Under the pieces are notes generated by a model that was not told where the DNA came from, ran no database searches, and saw only the letters and a program-made list of their open reading frames with translations. Below, piece after piece: positions 26,619-35,436 of a DNA stretch of 46,280 bases. The position numbers and the translations under genes are program-made. Within the stretch, counting starts at the first letter, position 1. Each line of letters begins with the position of its first letter. This DNA is from an uncultured Bacteroidales bacterium (lineage in GTDB: Bacteria; Bacteroidota; Bacteroidia; Bacteroidales; F082): the NCBI GenBank assembly GCA_905234645.1, contig CAJOIS010000032.1, forward strand, positions 1 through 46,280, in the 5' to 3' direction.

Positions 26619-28248
26619 ATTTTGAGGTCATCCTCACCCGCCGCAAATCCAGCAGATTCGTCGGATTGCTGCCCATGTTCGTCACACGCTTGTTGACGAA
26701 ACGCAACACCTCGTCGTAAAACAGCACCACTACCGGAGCATCCTGCATCATCAGGCTGTCCATCTCGGTGTAGTAGCGGGCGCGTTGCTCAACATCGTTG
26801 CATAGCAAGGCTTTGTCATACAATTTGTCGAACTCGGGATTGGAATAATGCGTGTAGTTTGGTCCTGAAGGGGCAAAGTTGGAACTCGCGAACAACGAAA
26901 GGTAGTTCTCCGCATCGGGATAGTCGGCTACCCAAGAGGAACGGAAGAAGGACAGGCTGCCGTTGGACCTCATGCTACGCATCGTGGCAGGCGGCATCAC
27001 CTCCATCTTGCACTGCAAGCCGATTTGTTCCACCTGACTCTGCACGAACTTTCCAATGTCGGCATAATCTGCAACGGTAGAGAGTTGCAGCAGATAGCCC
27101 TCCAAATGGTTCTCTGTCACCAAACGCTGGGCGCGCTTCAGGTCGTAGCCGTAGCCAATCGTGTTGCTATGTCCTGGCAAACCCACGGGGATCATACCAC
27201 CCGTACCAGGCTCGCCAATGCCATTGCGCAGATAACGCAGCATCTTCTCGCGGTCGATGCAGAGGCTGACGGCCTGCCGCAAAGCACGCGAACGGTCGGG
27301 ACCGAGGCTGTCGTTCGGGTCGATGAAGAAGGAGAAATACTCCGTGTTCAAATAAGGTTCCGTAATCAGGTCTATCTTGTCCTCATATTTCTGTCGCAAC
27401 TGGCCGTCGTAAGTCAACAATTCGTCCTTATAGCGCGCATCAATGCCCGACATGAAATCGAACTTGCCCTTGATGAATTCCAGAAACGCCACCTGCTTGT
27501 CGATGAGGAAGCTGATGGAAACGGCATCGATGTAGGGCAGCCTCTCCCCTACCTCGTCACACTCGAAATAACTGGGGTTCTTGCGGAAGACCAGTTTCAC
27601 ATTCTCTTTCCAGTATTGGAACTTGAACGGTCCCGTCCCCACAGGATGGCTGCGGAAGTTGTCACCGTAATACTCGACAGCTTCGTGAGGCACCACTGAA
27701 GCGTAGGTCATCGAAAGGATGCCCAAAAACGGTGGGAAGGGCTTCGCCAGCTCGATTTGGAAAGTGGTGTCGTCCAAAGCGGTGAATGCATACTGTTCGT
27801 CATCGTGCTTGACAGATGAGAAGATCCACAAGCCTGGTGAGTTCAGTTGCTTGTCGACCACGCGATTGAAGGAATAGACAAAGTCCTGGGCGGTGACATT
27901 CCGAGGTCCCTGAGCCTGTCGAAGGGCCGACTGATAGAAACTTGTATCCTCATGAAACTGCACATCGTTGCGCAGATGGAAGGTATAGGTCTTGCCGTCC
28001 TCGCTAACGTCCCACGACTTGGCCACCATGGGGACAAGGTTCATCTGATCGTCGAAGGCCACAAGGCTATTGAACACCTGATTACAGGCCCAGATGTGCG
28101 GCAGGTCCTTGGCATAGATCGGGTCGAGGGTCAGGATACCCGCGGATTCGTTGTACTTGAAGATGGCGAGATCTTCCTCGGAATCTTGGCGTTTGCCGCA
28201 AGAAACAAGCAACAGCAAGGACAATATTCCAAGGAACAACTTCCGCAT
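26617..28248 (-). CDS. ABC-type peptide/solute-binding lipoprotein (SBP_bac_5 family)
   Basis: 543 residues from MRKLFLGILSLLLLVSC, with lipobox Cys at 17. The family pattern is clear: TLDPIYAKDLPHIWACNQVFNSLVAFD, LVPMVAKSWDVSEDGKTYTFHLRNDVQFHED, VTAQDFVYSFNRVVD, PVGTGPFKF and later SLCIDREKMLRYL. Such proteins bind oligopeptides or similar solutes for Dpp/Opp transporters, but no permease or ATPase genes adjoin. A REP-like half-site adds LRQAQGP near residues 109-115 in the loop before VTAQDF. It begins 2 bp after the lon stop, so is likely co-transcribed with lon. A GTG at 28254 is a less likely start. Confidence 0.88.
   Translation of the reverse strand: MRKLFLGILSLLLLVSCGKRQDSEEDLAIFKYNESAGILTLDPIYAKDLPHIWACNQVFNSLVAFDDQMNLVPMVAKSWDVSEDGKTYTFHLRNDVQFHEDTSFYQSALRQAQGPRNVTAQDFVYSFNRVVDKQLNSPGLWIFSSVKHDDEQYAFTALDDTTFQIELAKPFPPFLGILSMTYASVVPHEAVEYYGDNFRSHPVGTGPFKFQYWKENVKLVFRKNPSYFECDEVGERLPYIDAVSISFLIDKQVAFLEFIKGKFDFMSGIDARYKDELLTYDGQLRQKYEDKIDLITEPYLNTEYFSFFIDPNDSLGPDRSRALRQAVSLCIDREKMLRYLRNGIGEPGTGGMIPVGLPGHSNTIGYGYDLKRAQRLVTENHLEGYLLQLSTVADYADIGKFVQSQVEQIGLQCKMEVMPPATMRSMRSNGSLSFFRSSWVADYPDAENYLSLFASSNFAPSGPNYTHYSNPEFDKLYDKALLCNDVEQRARYYTEMDSLMMQDAPVVVLFYDEVLRFVNKRVTNMGSNPTNLLDLRRVRMTSK
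27905..27926 (-). repeat. REP-like half-site inside the substrate-binding protein gene
   Basis: The coding strand contains CTTCGACAGGCTCAGGGACC preceded by CC. Here it is read in a different frame from the other two coding copies, giving LRQAQGP. Confidence 0.75.
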
Positions 28249-28250
28249 AA

Positions 28251-30746
28251 TCACTTCACTTTGAAACCGATCACCTCTGGATGCAAGTTGTTCAGATACT
28301 TGTTGTAATCGAGGTCGTTCATGTCCTGTTCCTTCTCCAAGGCGAGGTCAAGCACCTCCATCATGTTCTCCACATAGTGGAAGTTCAGGCCTTCGATGTA
28401 GTCTTCCTTGATGTCCTTGATATCGTGCTCGTTGTCGATGGAAAGGATAAGATCGGTGACGCCGTTGCGCTTGGCGGCAAGGATTTTCTCCTTCACGCCG
28501 CCCACAGGCAACACCTTGCCTCGCAACGTAATTTCGCCTGTCATGGCCAATTGTCCCTTAACCTTACGCTGTGTGAAGGCGGAAGTCAAAGCGGAAAGCA
28601 TGGTGATACCCGCCGAAGGGCCATCCTTTGGCGTGGCACCTTCGGGGATGTGGACATGGACATTCCAGGCCTCGAACACATCGGGGTTGATGTTGAGTTG
28701 CGAGGCATGCGCCTTGATGAATTCGTATGCAATAGTAGCGGATTCCTTCATCACCTCGCCGAGGTTGCCCGTCAGCGAGAGGTGTCCCCCGCCGCGGCTC
28801 AAACTGACTTCAATGGACAGGATTTCGCCGCCCACCTGCGTCCAAGCCAGGCCTGTGGCCACACCCGGCATGGTGTGCTTCACCTCGTCCTCGTCGTGGT
28901 GCATCGGCACGCCGAGCACCTTGCGGATGTCTTCCATCGTAATCTTCTTGTCGAAGGCATTCTCGGTGACGACCTGCTTAGCGCGGAAGCGCATTACATC
29001 GCCAATGCGGCGTTCCAGGTTACGCACACCTGCCTCACGCGTGTAGTCGTCGATGATGTGCATGACAATTTCCTTCGGAAAGACGATCTGCTTACTGTCG
29101 AGGCCATGCTCCTTCATCTGCTTGGGGATGAGGTGACGCTTGGCGATTTCGTATTTCTCCTCGCGCAGGTAGCCACTCAAGTCGATGATTTCCATACGGT
29201 CGCGCAAAGCGGGATGGATAGTCGACAGGTTGTTGGCCGTGGCGATGAAAAGGATCTTCGAGAGATCGTAGTCGAGCTCGATGAAGTTGTCGTAGAAGGC
29301 ATTGTTCTGTTCGGGATCCAGAATCTCAAGCAGGGCCGCCTGCGGGTCACCTTGGACGTTGTTGCCGCTCACCTTGTCGATTTCGTCGAGGACGAAGACG
29401 GGGTTGCCCGACTTCACCTTGCGCAGGTTCTGTATGATGCGGCCCGGCATGGCTCCGATATAGGTCTTTCTGTGTCCACGCAATTCCGACTCGTCGCGCA
29501 CGCCACCCAATGACATTCTGACATATTTGCGGTTCAACGCTCGAGCAATGGACTTGCCCAAAGAGGTCTTACCCACACCAGGAGGTCCAACAAGACAAAG
29601 AATCGGCGACTTCATATCGTTGCGCAGTTTCAGCACAGCAAGGTGTTCGACAATGCGGTCTTTCACCTTGTCCAGTCCATAGTGGTCAGCGTCAAGGATA
29701 CGTTGGGCGCGTTTCAAGTCGAAGTTGTCCTTGGTGAATTCGTTCCATGGCAGGTCAACGAGATACTGGAGATAGTTCAGCTGTATGCCATATTCCGCCG
29801 CTTGCGGGTTGGTGCGTTCCAGCTTCTTCAGCTCACGCTCAAAGACCTCCGCCACTTCCTTAGACCATTTCTTCTTCTCGGCCTTCTCCGTCAACTCTTT
29901 CACATCCTGTTCATTGGGGCTACCGCCCAACTCTTCCTGAATCGTCCTAAGCTGTTGGTTGAGGTAATACTCGCGCTGTTGCTTGTCCATGTCGACACGC
30001 ACCTTGCTCTGGATTTGCTGCTTCAACTCAAGCATCTGCTGCTCATCGGTCAGCACAGCGAGAAGGTCGGTAGCCATCTGGTTGAGTGTGCGGGCCTCAA
30101 GAAGCGACTGCTTGGTGGGCATCTCGGCTTCCACGTTGCTGGCCACGAAGTTCATCAAAAAGACCGGGTCTTCGATGCTCTTGATGGCGAATCCTGCCTC
30201 TTGCGGCAGGTTACGCGAACGACCAATGACTTGCACGGCCAGCTCCTTGACCGACTGCACCAAAGCGCTGAACTTACGGGTCTTGGGCAACTCTTCCGCC
30301 ACGGCATAAGGCACCACGGCCGCTTTCAGGTAAGGCTCCGTTTGGATGGCCTCCACCACCTCGAAACGGCGTTTGCCTTGGATGATGACCGTCGTATTGC
30401 CGTCGGGCATTTGCAAGGTCTTGATGATCTGGGCAGCAGTTCCAACTTTATATAAGTCATCAAGTGTCGGGTCTTCCACATCAGGGTTGATTTGCGCGAT
30501 GACGCCAATGGCTTTGCGTTTGCGATAATACTCCTTGATCAAACGGATGGACTTGTCACGGCCCACGGTGATGGGGATGATGACGCCAGGATAAAGCACC
30601 GAGTTACGCAGCGGTAAAATCGGCAGCTCCTCAGGCACTTCCTCGTCTTGTCCGAGGCGCTCGTCCTCAATTGTCAGCACGGGGATGAACTCGGCATTCG
30701 GGTCCATCATATCGGAAAACAGTTCTGTATCTAGTTTTACACTCAT
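28251..30746 (-). CDS. lon: ATP-dependent protease Lon
   Basis: 831 residues, full length. The N-terminal substrate domain ([27 protein letters not shown]) is followed by a coiled coil near 250-310. The AAA+ module has Walker [17 protein letters not shown] and Walker [11 protein letters not shown]. The C-terminal protease has the Ser-Lys dyad KDGPSAG (S711) and [12 protein letters not shown] (K754). Lon degrades misfolded and short-lived regulatory proteins. It heads a unit with the substrate-binding lipoprotein. Confidence 0.97.
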   Translation of the reverse strand: MSVKLDTELFSDMMDPNAEFIPVLTIEDERLGQDEEVPEELPILPLRNSVLYPGVIIPITVGRDKSIRLIKEYYRKRKAIGVIAQINPDVEDPTLDDLYKVGTAAQIIKTLQMPDGNTTVIIQGKRRFEVVEAIQTEPYLKAAVVPYAVAEELPKTRKFSALVQSVKELAVQVIGRSRNLPQEAGFAIKSIEDPVFLMNFVASNVEAEMPTKQSLLEARTLNQMATDLLAVLTDEQQMLELKQQIQSKVRVDMDKQQREYYLNQQLRTIQEELGGSPNEQDVKELTEKAEKKKWSKEVAEVFERELKKLERTNPQAAEYGIQLNYLQYLVDLPWNEFTKDNFDLKRAQRILDADHYGLDKVKDRIVEHLAVLKLRNDMKSPILCLVGPPGVGKTSLGKSIARALNRKYVRMSLGGVRDESELRGHRKTYIGAMPGRIIQNLRKVKSGNPVFVLDEIDKVSGNNVQGDPQAALLEILDPEQNNAFYDNFIELDYDLSKILFIATANNLSTIHPALRDRMEIIDLSGYLREEKYEIAKRHLIPKQMKEHGLDSKQIVFPKEIVMHIIDDYTREAGVRNLERRIGDVMRFRAKQVVTENAFDKKITMEDIRKVLGVPMHHDEDEVKHTMPGVATGLAWTQVGGEILSIEVSLSRGGGHLSLTGNLGEVMKESATIAYEFIKAHASQLNINPDVFEAWNVHVHIPEGATPKDGPSAGITMLSALTSAFTQRKVKGQLAMTGEITLRGKVLPVGGVKEKILAAKRNGVTDLILSIDNEHDIKDIKEDYIEGLNFHYVENMMEVLDLALEKEQDMNDLDYNKYLNNLHPEVIGFKVK

Positions 30747-30821
30747 AAATCCAGTTTTGAAATTACGTCGGGCGACATTTTGTCAGTATTCGCCTTTCCA
30801 CACCTTAATATTATAACGGCG

Positions 30822-30829
30822 CAAAGATA
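30822..30829 (-). promoter_or_regulatory. -7 promoter box for lon
   Basis: Minus strand TATCTTTG followed by CGCC, 75 nt before the lon ATG. No CIRCE-like or heat-shock operator repeat was seen beside it. Confidence 0.6.
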
Positions 30830-30852
30830 CGACAATAATAATGCCAAGGCAC

Positions 30853-30890
30853 AAAAAAAGCTCTCGCGACAGGCAAGAGCTTCTTTTTTT
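30853..30890 (-). terminator. Terminator after rpmE2
   Basis: Stem AAGCTCT / AGAGCTT with an 11-nt loop, T-rich on both sides, between the rpmE2 stop and the lon promoter. Confidence 0.75.
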
Positions 30891-30905
30891 CTGATGTTGT
30901 CCAAC

Positions 30906-31175
30906 TTACTTGGCTTCCTTCTTTTCGAGGAACTTCTTGTACTTGTTGTTGAACTTATCAACACGACCGGCGCTGTCGACGAGCTTCATCTTACCCGTGT
31001 AGAAGGGGTGTGATGCGCTGGAGATTTCGAGCTTCACCAGGGGGTATTCGTTGCCGTCTTCCCACTTGATGGTTTCCTTAGTGTTGATGGTCGAGCGCGA
31101 CATGAAAGTCACATCATTCGACATATCTTTGAAAACAACCAGTCGATAATTCTTGGGGTGAATGTCTTTTTTCAT
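30906..31175 (-). CDS. rpmE2: 50S ribosomal protein L31, type B
   Basis: 89 residues: [29 protein letters not shown] opens the protein, with [26 protein letters not shown] near the end, the type B (C-minus) form without the zinc-binding CxxC of type A L31. In many bacteria the C-minus form supports growth under zinc shortage, while in Bacteroidetes it is often the main form. A monocistronic unit with its own promoter and terminator. Confidence 0.96.
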   Translation of the reverse strand: MKKDIHPKNYRLVVFKDMSNDVTFMSRSTINTKETIKWEDGNEYPLVKLEISSASHPFYTGKMKLVDSAGRVDKFNNKYKKFLEKKEAK

Positions 31176-31204
31176 CGCTTTCTTTCCTTTTGATTTTGAG
31201 TGTG

Positions 31205-31212
31205 CAAAAGTA
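31205..31212 (-). promoter_or_regulatory. -7 promoter box for rpmE2
   Basis: Minus strand TACTTTTG followed by CAC, 29 nt before the ATG. The 127 bp between rpmE2 and the next gene hold nothing else recognised. Confidence 0.65.
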
Positions 31213-31302
31213 CAACATTTTATTGATATGGCAATTGTTTTGGAGAAAATTTTTTACCAAACAAAATAACTTATTATGTATCAATACTTTACACTCATTA
31301 TT

Positions 31303-32013
31303 CTATTTCGCGGAACGCACCGGGCGGACAACCAGGCCGAATTCCCGACTATATTCGTAAATGTCATGGTCAATCCAATCGCCACCATTCCCAGTGAAGC
31401 CAAAGCCTTTCGCAGTGTCCGGGAAGGAAGTGCTGAGCGAACTAGACCAATAGCGTCCTCCGTTGCCTACATTGTCAAAATCGGCTTCTATACGACATCC
31501 AGCGGCGGGCAGGAAGATGCTGTTACCGTTACGTGCGGTGAACAGGAAACCATTCACACCGTTTTGTGTTGTCCAAGCATAATCGCAACGCGAAACCAAT
31601 TCAACCCATTCATCGTAAGTCGGGGTGCGCCAGTCCTCTCCCCAGTTGGCTGTGGCGGCATCATCACCCGACTCCAAGGTCTTCAGTTTGTCGGTGAAAC
31701 CGTCGAAGCCGAAGTCTGATTCTGTACAATACTTTGTGAGTTGGTTGTAATCTCCCTTGCTGTAAGTGTAGGTGCTCCAATCGTAAATGGTTTTGGATTG
31801 GATCTCACCCCATGCGAAATAGTCGCCATAACTTTCAGGATTTTCGGCTCCCACGTTACAAGTGGCCCACAAGGTCCCACTGCGCAGACCCAGATCGACA
31901 TAGTCATGACCGTTGCAAGTGCCGTTACCTCCGTTGTCTTTTGTACATCCGGCAACGAACAACACCGCTGTCGTTAGCATTATGGCTGCCATGGCCTTTG
32001 AGAATCTTTGCAT
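31303..32013 (-). CDS. FISUMP-domain lipoprotein
   Basis: 236 residues with lipobox TTAVLFVAGC (Cys near 23). The mature part has the Fibrobacter succinogenes major paralogous domain pattern: HDYVDLGLRSGTLWATCNVGA, YGDYFAWGE, NWGEDWRTPTYDEWVELVSRCDYAWT, and the ending YWSSSLSTSF with LVVRPVRSAK. This C-type-lectin-like fold is frequent on Bacteroidetes surface proteins; binding partners are not known. It is divergent from the L,D-transpeptidase fusion gene with 126 bp between them. Confidence 0.85.
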   Translation of the reverse strand: MQRFSKAMAAIMLTTAVLFVAGCTKDNGGNGTCNGHDYVDLGLRSGTLWATCNVGAENPESYGDYFAWGEIQSKTIYDWSTYTYSKGDYNQLTKYCTESDFGFDGFTDKLKTLESGDDAATANWGEDWRTPTYDEWVELVSRCDYAWTTQNGVNGFLFTARNGNSIFLPAAGCRIEADFDNVGNGGRYWSSSLSTSFPDTAKGFGFTGNGGDWIDHDIYEYSREFGLVVRPVRSAK

Positions 32014-32038
32014 AATTTTAATTTCATTATTTTGGGCG

Positions 32039-32046
32039 CAAAATTA
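32039..32046 (-). promoter_or_regulatory. -7 promoter box for the FISUMP lipoprotein
   Basis: Minus strand TAATTTTG followed by CGCCC, 25 nt before the ATG. Confidence 0.6.
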
Positions 32047-32082
32047 TATATTTTCCATGAATGAGCCTGTCGGTATTTTGTT

Positions 32083-32090
32083 TATCTTTG
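32083..32090 (+). promoter_or_regulatory. -7 promoter box for the L,D-transpeptidase fusion gene
   Basis: TATCTTTG followed by CGG, 49 nt before the ATG; a TTTTG stands just upstream. Confidence 0.6.
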
Positions 32091-32139
32091 CGGTTGTATA
32101 TAATTTGCATCTGATGCGCAACACCTAACTTAGCTCACT

Positions 32140-34143
32140 ATGAAAACTCTATCCGTATTTGTCGCTGGCGCGAAGAACCTTCAGCCATTAAGGCTCAGAC
32201 TCAAAGCCATGGCCAACGACTTGAACAACGAATACAAACGAAACGGCTGGGATATCGCCGTCAACATGGTCTCTTATGAGAACTTCGGCGATGAGCAGAA
32301 CATCTATAACAAATTCATCACAGAAGAAGCGGACATGATTCTCTTCCTGCTGGAGGACAGGATCGGTCCAAAAACAGAGGAAGAATACCGGCTCACGGTG
32401 GAGAGGCAAAAGGCAAACGGGCATCCGGAACATTGTGTGTTTTTGAAGGAATTCGATGAAAGGACGGACGAGATTGCCCACATCGAAGAATTGATGAGCA
32501 CCACATCCAACAAGTACTATGTGTGCTACAAAAACCCCGAGGACCTGTTGTCGAAGGCGAAGACACGCATCACGGAGCTGGCATTAAAAAAATGGAAAAG
32601 CATAGATATTAAAAGGTCTAAACGCAATCCCGTCAAGTGGGCCATTGTCGCCCTTTGCGCCGTTCTGGTATTGGCCGCAGCCTTCCGTTTCGCCACCGGA
32701 TCACCCAAAGCAAGCTATGTGTATTTCGAGATGCCCGGATTCCCGAAAAGCATCGAGCAGTACGGTATGAACGAAAAATACTTCGAGCAACAGCTTCTGC
32801 ACACCCAGCATGACGAAGCCCTCCAAGCCCAAGACAAACTGAACCTAATGCTCAACGCCACGACCACGCCACCGACATGGAGCATTGGCTTCCCGTCAAG
32901 CATCAAATCAGCAAAATACAACCGTTTGCGTAACAGCCTTAGAACGATGTTAGGATGCCAGGACCTGAAAGTGGCGCTGCATCTCATCGAATCCGACAAC
33001 TCCATCACCAGTAATCTCTTCATCACCGACTGGAACGGAAAGGAATATAAAAGCACAGTTGAAATCAGCACTGATGAGCTGAAAAGCCAGGACATCTCGT
33101 CCTCTCTCATGATACGGAAAAACGCTGCCCAGCTATCCTTCCCCTTCTCCCCCATCGTTTCGGCTCTTTATGATTATCATATTGTCGACGAACTGCTCGA
33201 GTACCAGATGGTCAGCCCATGGCAAAACGAGATCTACACCCCGTTGGAGCGGGAAGCCTTCCTCATGGAATACGCCGACAGCAACTCGCCTGACGCAAAG
33301 ATGGCCTACCTGCTTCTTGGCAACTACCACGAATACCAAGGCATTGAAAACGGTTACGAAAAAACAAGCCTAACAAAAGCCATTGACTATTATACACAAC
33401 TGATGAACGACAACAACATAGACGGCTTCATTAATGACAAGACAGACATCCTAAACACCTATCTGGCCACTGAATCATCGGACGACGAAACGCTCATCGA
33501 CATCCTTGAAGCCAAAGGCGCCTTCCATGCCCAAGACTGCGACCAAATCATCATCATAGCCGACGAAGAGAGCTTCATCGTCGATTCAAAGCAATTCTAT
33601 AAAGCAACACTTTACACTTTTGCAAAAGACTCTGCCGACAGATGGGAAGAGGCGTTTGCCCCTTACAAAGTGAACCTAGGCGTAAAAGGGTTCGTGTCAC
33701 CCGAAGAAAAAACCGAAGGTGACATGAAGACCCCCACTGGGTATTATCCCATCACATTCGCATTCGGAAAAAAGAACAACCTAACGACCCGTTTGAATTT
33801 CATGGAGATTGGGAAAAACCATGTTTGGGTCAGCGACACCGAATGCAAAGAATACAATAAGATTGTCGTTGACAATGACGGGACCTACACTAGCAAAAAA
33901 GTAAACGAAAAGCTGTTCCGCAACGACGATTTGTATGACTATGCCATCGTCATCGACTACAATACAAATCCTGTTGTACCAGGAAAAGGCAGCGCCATAT
34001 TCATGCACATCCAACGAAGTGAAAACCATCGCACGGCAGGATGCATTTCCATGTCGAAGGAAGACATCGTGAAGTTGATAGAATGGCTTGATTCATCAAA
34101 GCACCCGCACGTTTTCCTTTGCAAGCACATCCACGCAGAATGA
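32140..34143 (+). CDS. TIR/SLOG-like cytosolic domain, membrane helix and L,D-transpeptidase (YkuD) fusion
   Basis: 667 residues. Residues 1-150 look like a Rossmann-type TIR/DUF4062-like domain: MKTLSVFVAGAKNL as first strand and loop, NKFITEEADMILFLLEDRIG as the strand where signalling TIR/STIR domains place their core, then EHCVFLKEF and YYVCYKNPEDL. A basic patch (KRSKR, 158-162) precedes one helix at 166-185 (KWAIVALCAVLVLAAAF), predicting N-inside topology. The periplasmic part contains a TPR-like stretch (about 370-430) and, from about 525, a COG3786-type L,D-transpeptidase: EGDMKTPTGYYPI, LYDYAIVIDYNTNPVVPGKGSAIFMH with H623, and HRTAGCISMS with nucleophile C635. Such enzymes cross-link or anchor to peptidoglycan. 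The architecture is not one I recognise. Monocistronic, divergent from a FISUMP lipoprotein. Confidence 0.8.
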   Translation: MKTLSVFVAGAKNLQPLRLRLKAMANDLNNEYKRNGWDIAVNMVSYENFGDEQNIYNKFITEEADMILFLLEDRIGPKTEEEYRLTVERQKANGHPEHCVFLKEFDERTDEIAHIEELMSTTSNKYYVCYKNPEDLLSKAKTRITELALKKWKSIDIKRSKRNPVKWAIVALCAVLVLAAAFRFATGSPKASYVYFEMPGFPKSIEQYGMNEKYFEQQLLHTQHDEALQAQDKLNLMLNATTTPPTWSIGFPSSIKSAKYNRLRNSLRTMLGCQDLKVALHLIESDNSITSNLFITDWNGKEYKSTVEISTDELKSQDISSSLMIRKNAAQLSFPFSPIVSALYDYHIVDELLEYQMVSPWQNEIYTPLEREAFLMEYADSNSPDAKMAYLLLGNYHEYQGIENGYEKTSLTKAIDYYTQLMNDNNIDGFINDKTDILNTYLATESSDDETLIDILEAKGAFHAQDCDQIIIIADEESFIVDSKQFYKATLYTFAKDSADRWEEAFAPYKVNLGVKGFVSPEEKTEGDMKTPTGYYPITFAFGKKNNLTTRLNFMEIGKNHVWVSDTECKEYNKIVVDNDGTYTSKKVNEKLFRNDDLYDYAIVIDYNTNPVVPGKGSAIFMHIQRSENHRTAGCISMSKEDIVKLIEWLDSSKHPHVFLCKHIHAE

Positions 34144-34240
34144 CCTATCTACTGACGGGAAAAACGGCACCCTCAAATAGAGCTGATACATAGAAAAACT
34201 TAATTATTTCAAAAAAGGCTTGACACACTGCTTTATTTCT

Positions 34241-34248
34241 TATCTTTG
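34241..34248 (+). promoter_or_regulatory. -7 promoter box for serC-serA
   Basis: TATCTTTG followed by CAGC, with TTGAC about 21 nt upstream; 67 nt before the serC ATG. Confidence 0.65.
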
Positions 34249-34314
34249 CAGCAAAATAAGAGCATATAACTCAACTAATAAATTATAAATCAAACAATTA
34301 AATCAATAATTGAA

Positions 34315-35422
34315 ATGAAACAAGCTTTTAATTTCAATGCAGGTCCTTGCGTCCTGCCCAAACAAGCCATTGAAAACACCGTCAAGGCTTTGTACGACTT
34401 CGACAACACAGGTATCGGTATCGCAGAAATCAGCCACCGCACCCCGGGTTGGGAGAAACTGATGGCCGACACTCGCCAACTGTGGCGCGACCTTCTCAAC
34501 ATCCCCGCCGAATATGAAATCCTCTTCCTCGGTGGTGGCGCCAGCACCCAGTTCATGACCGTGCCCGCCAACCTGCTGAACAAGAAGGCCGCCTATCTCC
34601 AGACTGGCGTCTGGGCCAAGAAGGCCGCCAAGGAAGCCAAGCTGTTCGGTGAGACCGTCATCGTCGCCAGCAGCGAAGACAAGACCTACACCTACATTCC
34701 GAAGGGTTGGACCGTTCCCGCTGATGCAGACTACTTCCACATCACCACGAACAACACCATCTACGGCACCGAGATCCGTAAGGACTTCGCCGCCAACGAA
34801 ATCAACAACGTGATGCTGGTTGCCGACATGAGCTCCGACATCATGAGCCGTCCCGTCGACGTGAAGAAGTACGGCCTCATTTACGCTGGTGCCCAGAAGA
34901 ACGTCGGCCCCGCCGGTGTCACCGTCGTCATCGTCAAGAAGGACATCCTCGGCAAGATCACTGACCGTCAATACATGAACCCGCTGCCCACCATGGTCGA
35001 CTACCGCACCCATGCCGCAGAGGAAGCCAAGAACATCTCGATGTTCAACACGCCTCCGGTCATCAACATTTATATGATGTACGAAACCCTGAAGTGGGTG
35101 AAGGAGACCATCGGTGGCGTCGAGGCCATGAACAAGATCAACCTCAAGAAGAGCGCCCTTCTCTATGAAGAAATCGACCGCAACAGCATGTTCATCGGCA
35201 CCGCCGAGAAGGACAGCCGTTCCATCATGAACCACTGCTTCGTCATGGCTCCTGGCCACGAGGACAAGCAAGACGCCTTCATGGCCTTCGCCAAGGAGCG
35301 CGGCATGGTCGGCATCAAGGGTCACCGCAGCGTCGGCGGCTTCCGCGCCAGCCTCTTGCCCCATCGAGGCCGTCGAAGCCCTCGTCCAGTGCATGCAAGA
35401 TTTCGAGAAAGCTAACAAATAA
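34315..35422 (+). CDS. serC: Phosphoserine aminotransferase, apparent frameshift near 35355
   Basis: Second step of serine synthesis, PLP-dependent, cytosolic. The main frame gives MKQAFNFNAGPCVLPKQA, GGGASTQF, the PLP lysine in AGAQKNVGPAG (K195) and GHRSVGGFRAS. After FRASL it reads LPHRGRRSPRP and stops at 35415. The +1 frame reads PIEAVEALVQCMQDFEKANK to a TAA at 35420-35422, the expected C-terminus. Compared with the usual FRASxYNALP, the YNA codons are missing and the net change is about -8 bases (or +1). A real mutation would replace the last 20 residues; an assembly error is equally possible. serA follows 14 bp after the shifted stop. Confidence 0.88.
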
Positions 35423-35436
35423 TACAAGGAGACATC

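Noticed and set aside
35345..35422. Programmed ribosomal frameshift in serC
   Set aside because: No slippery heptamer or stimulatory structure is visible and codons for conserved residues are missing, so an indel explains it better.
34303..35427. 374-codon open frame on the minus strand across serC
   Set aside because: Antisense shadow of serC caused by codon bias; no family signature, and the plus-strand protein is conserved. The same holds for the long antisense frames over the DUF1015 gene (36871-38187), serA (35446-36381), lon (28281-29513) and the YeiH-type gene (9729-10730).
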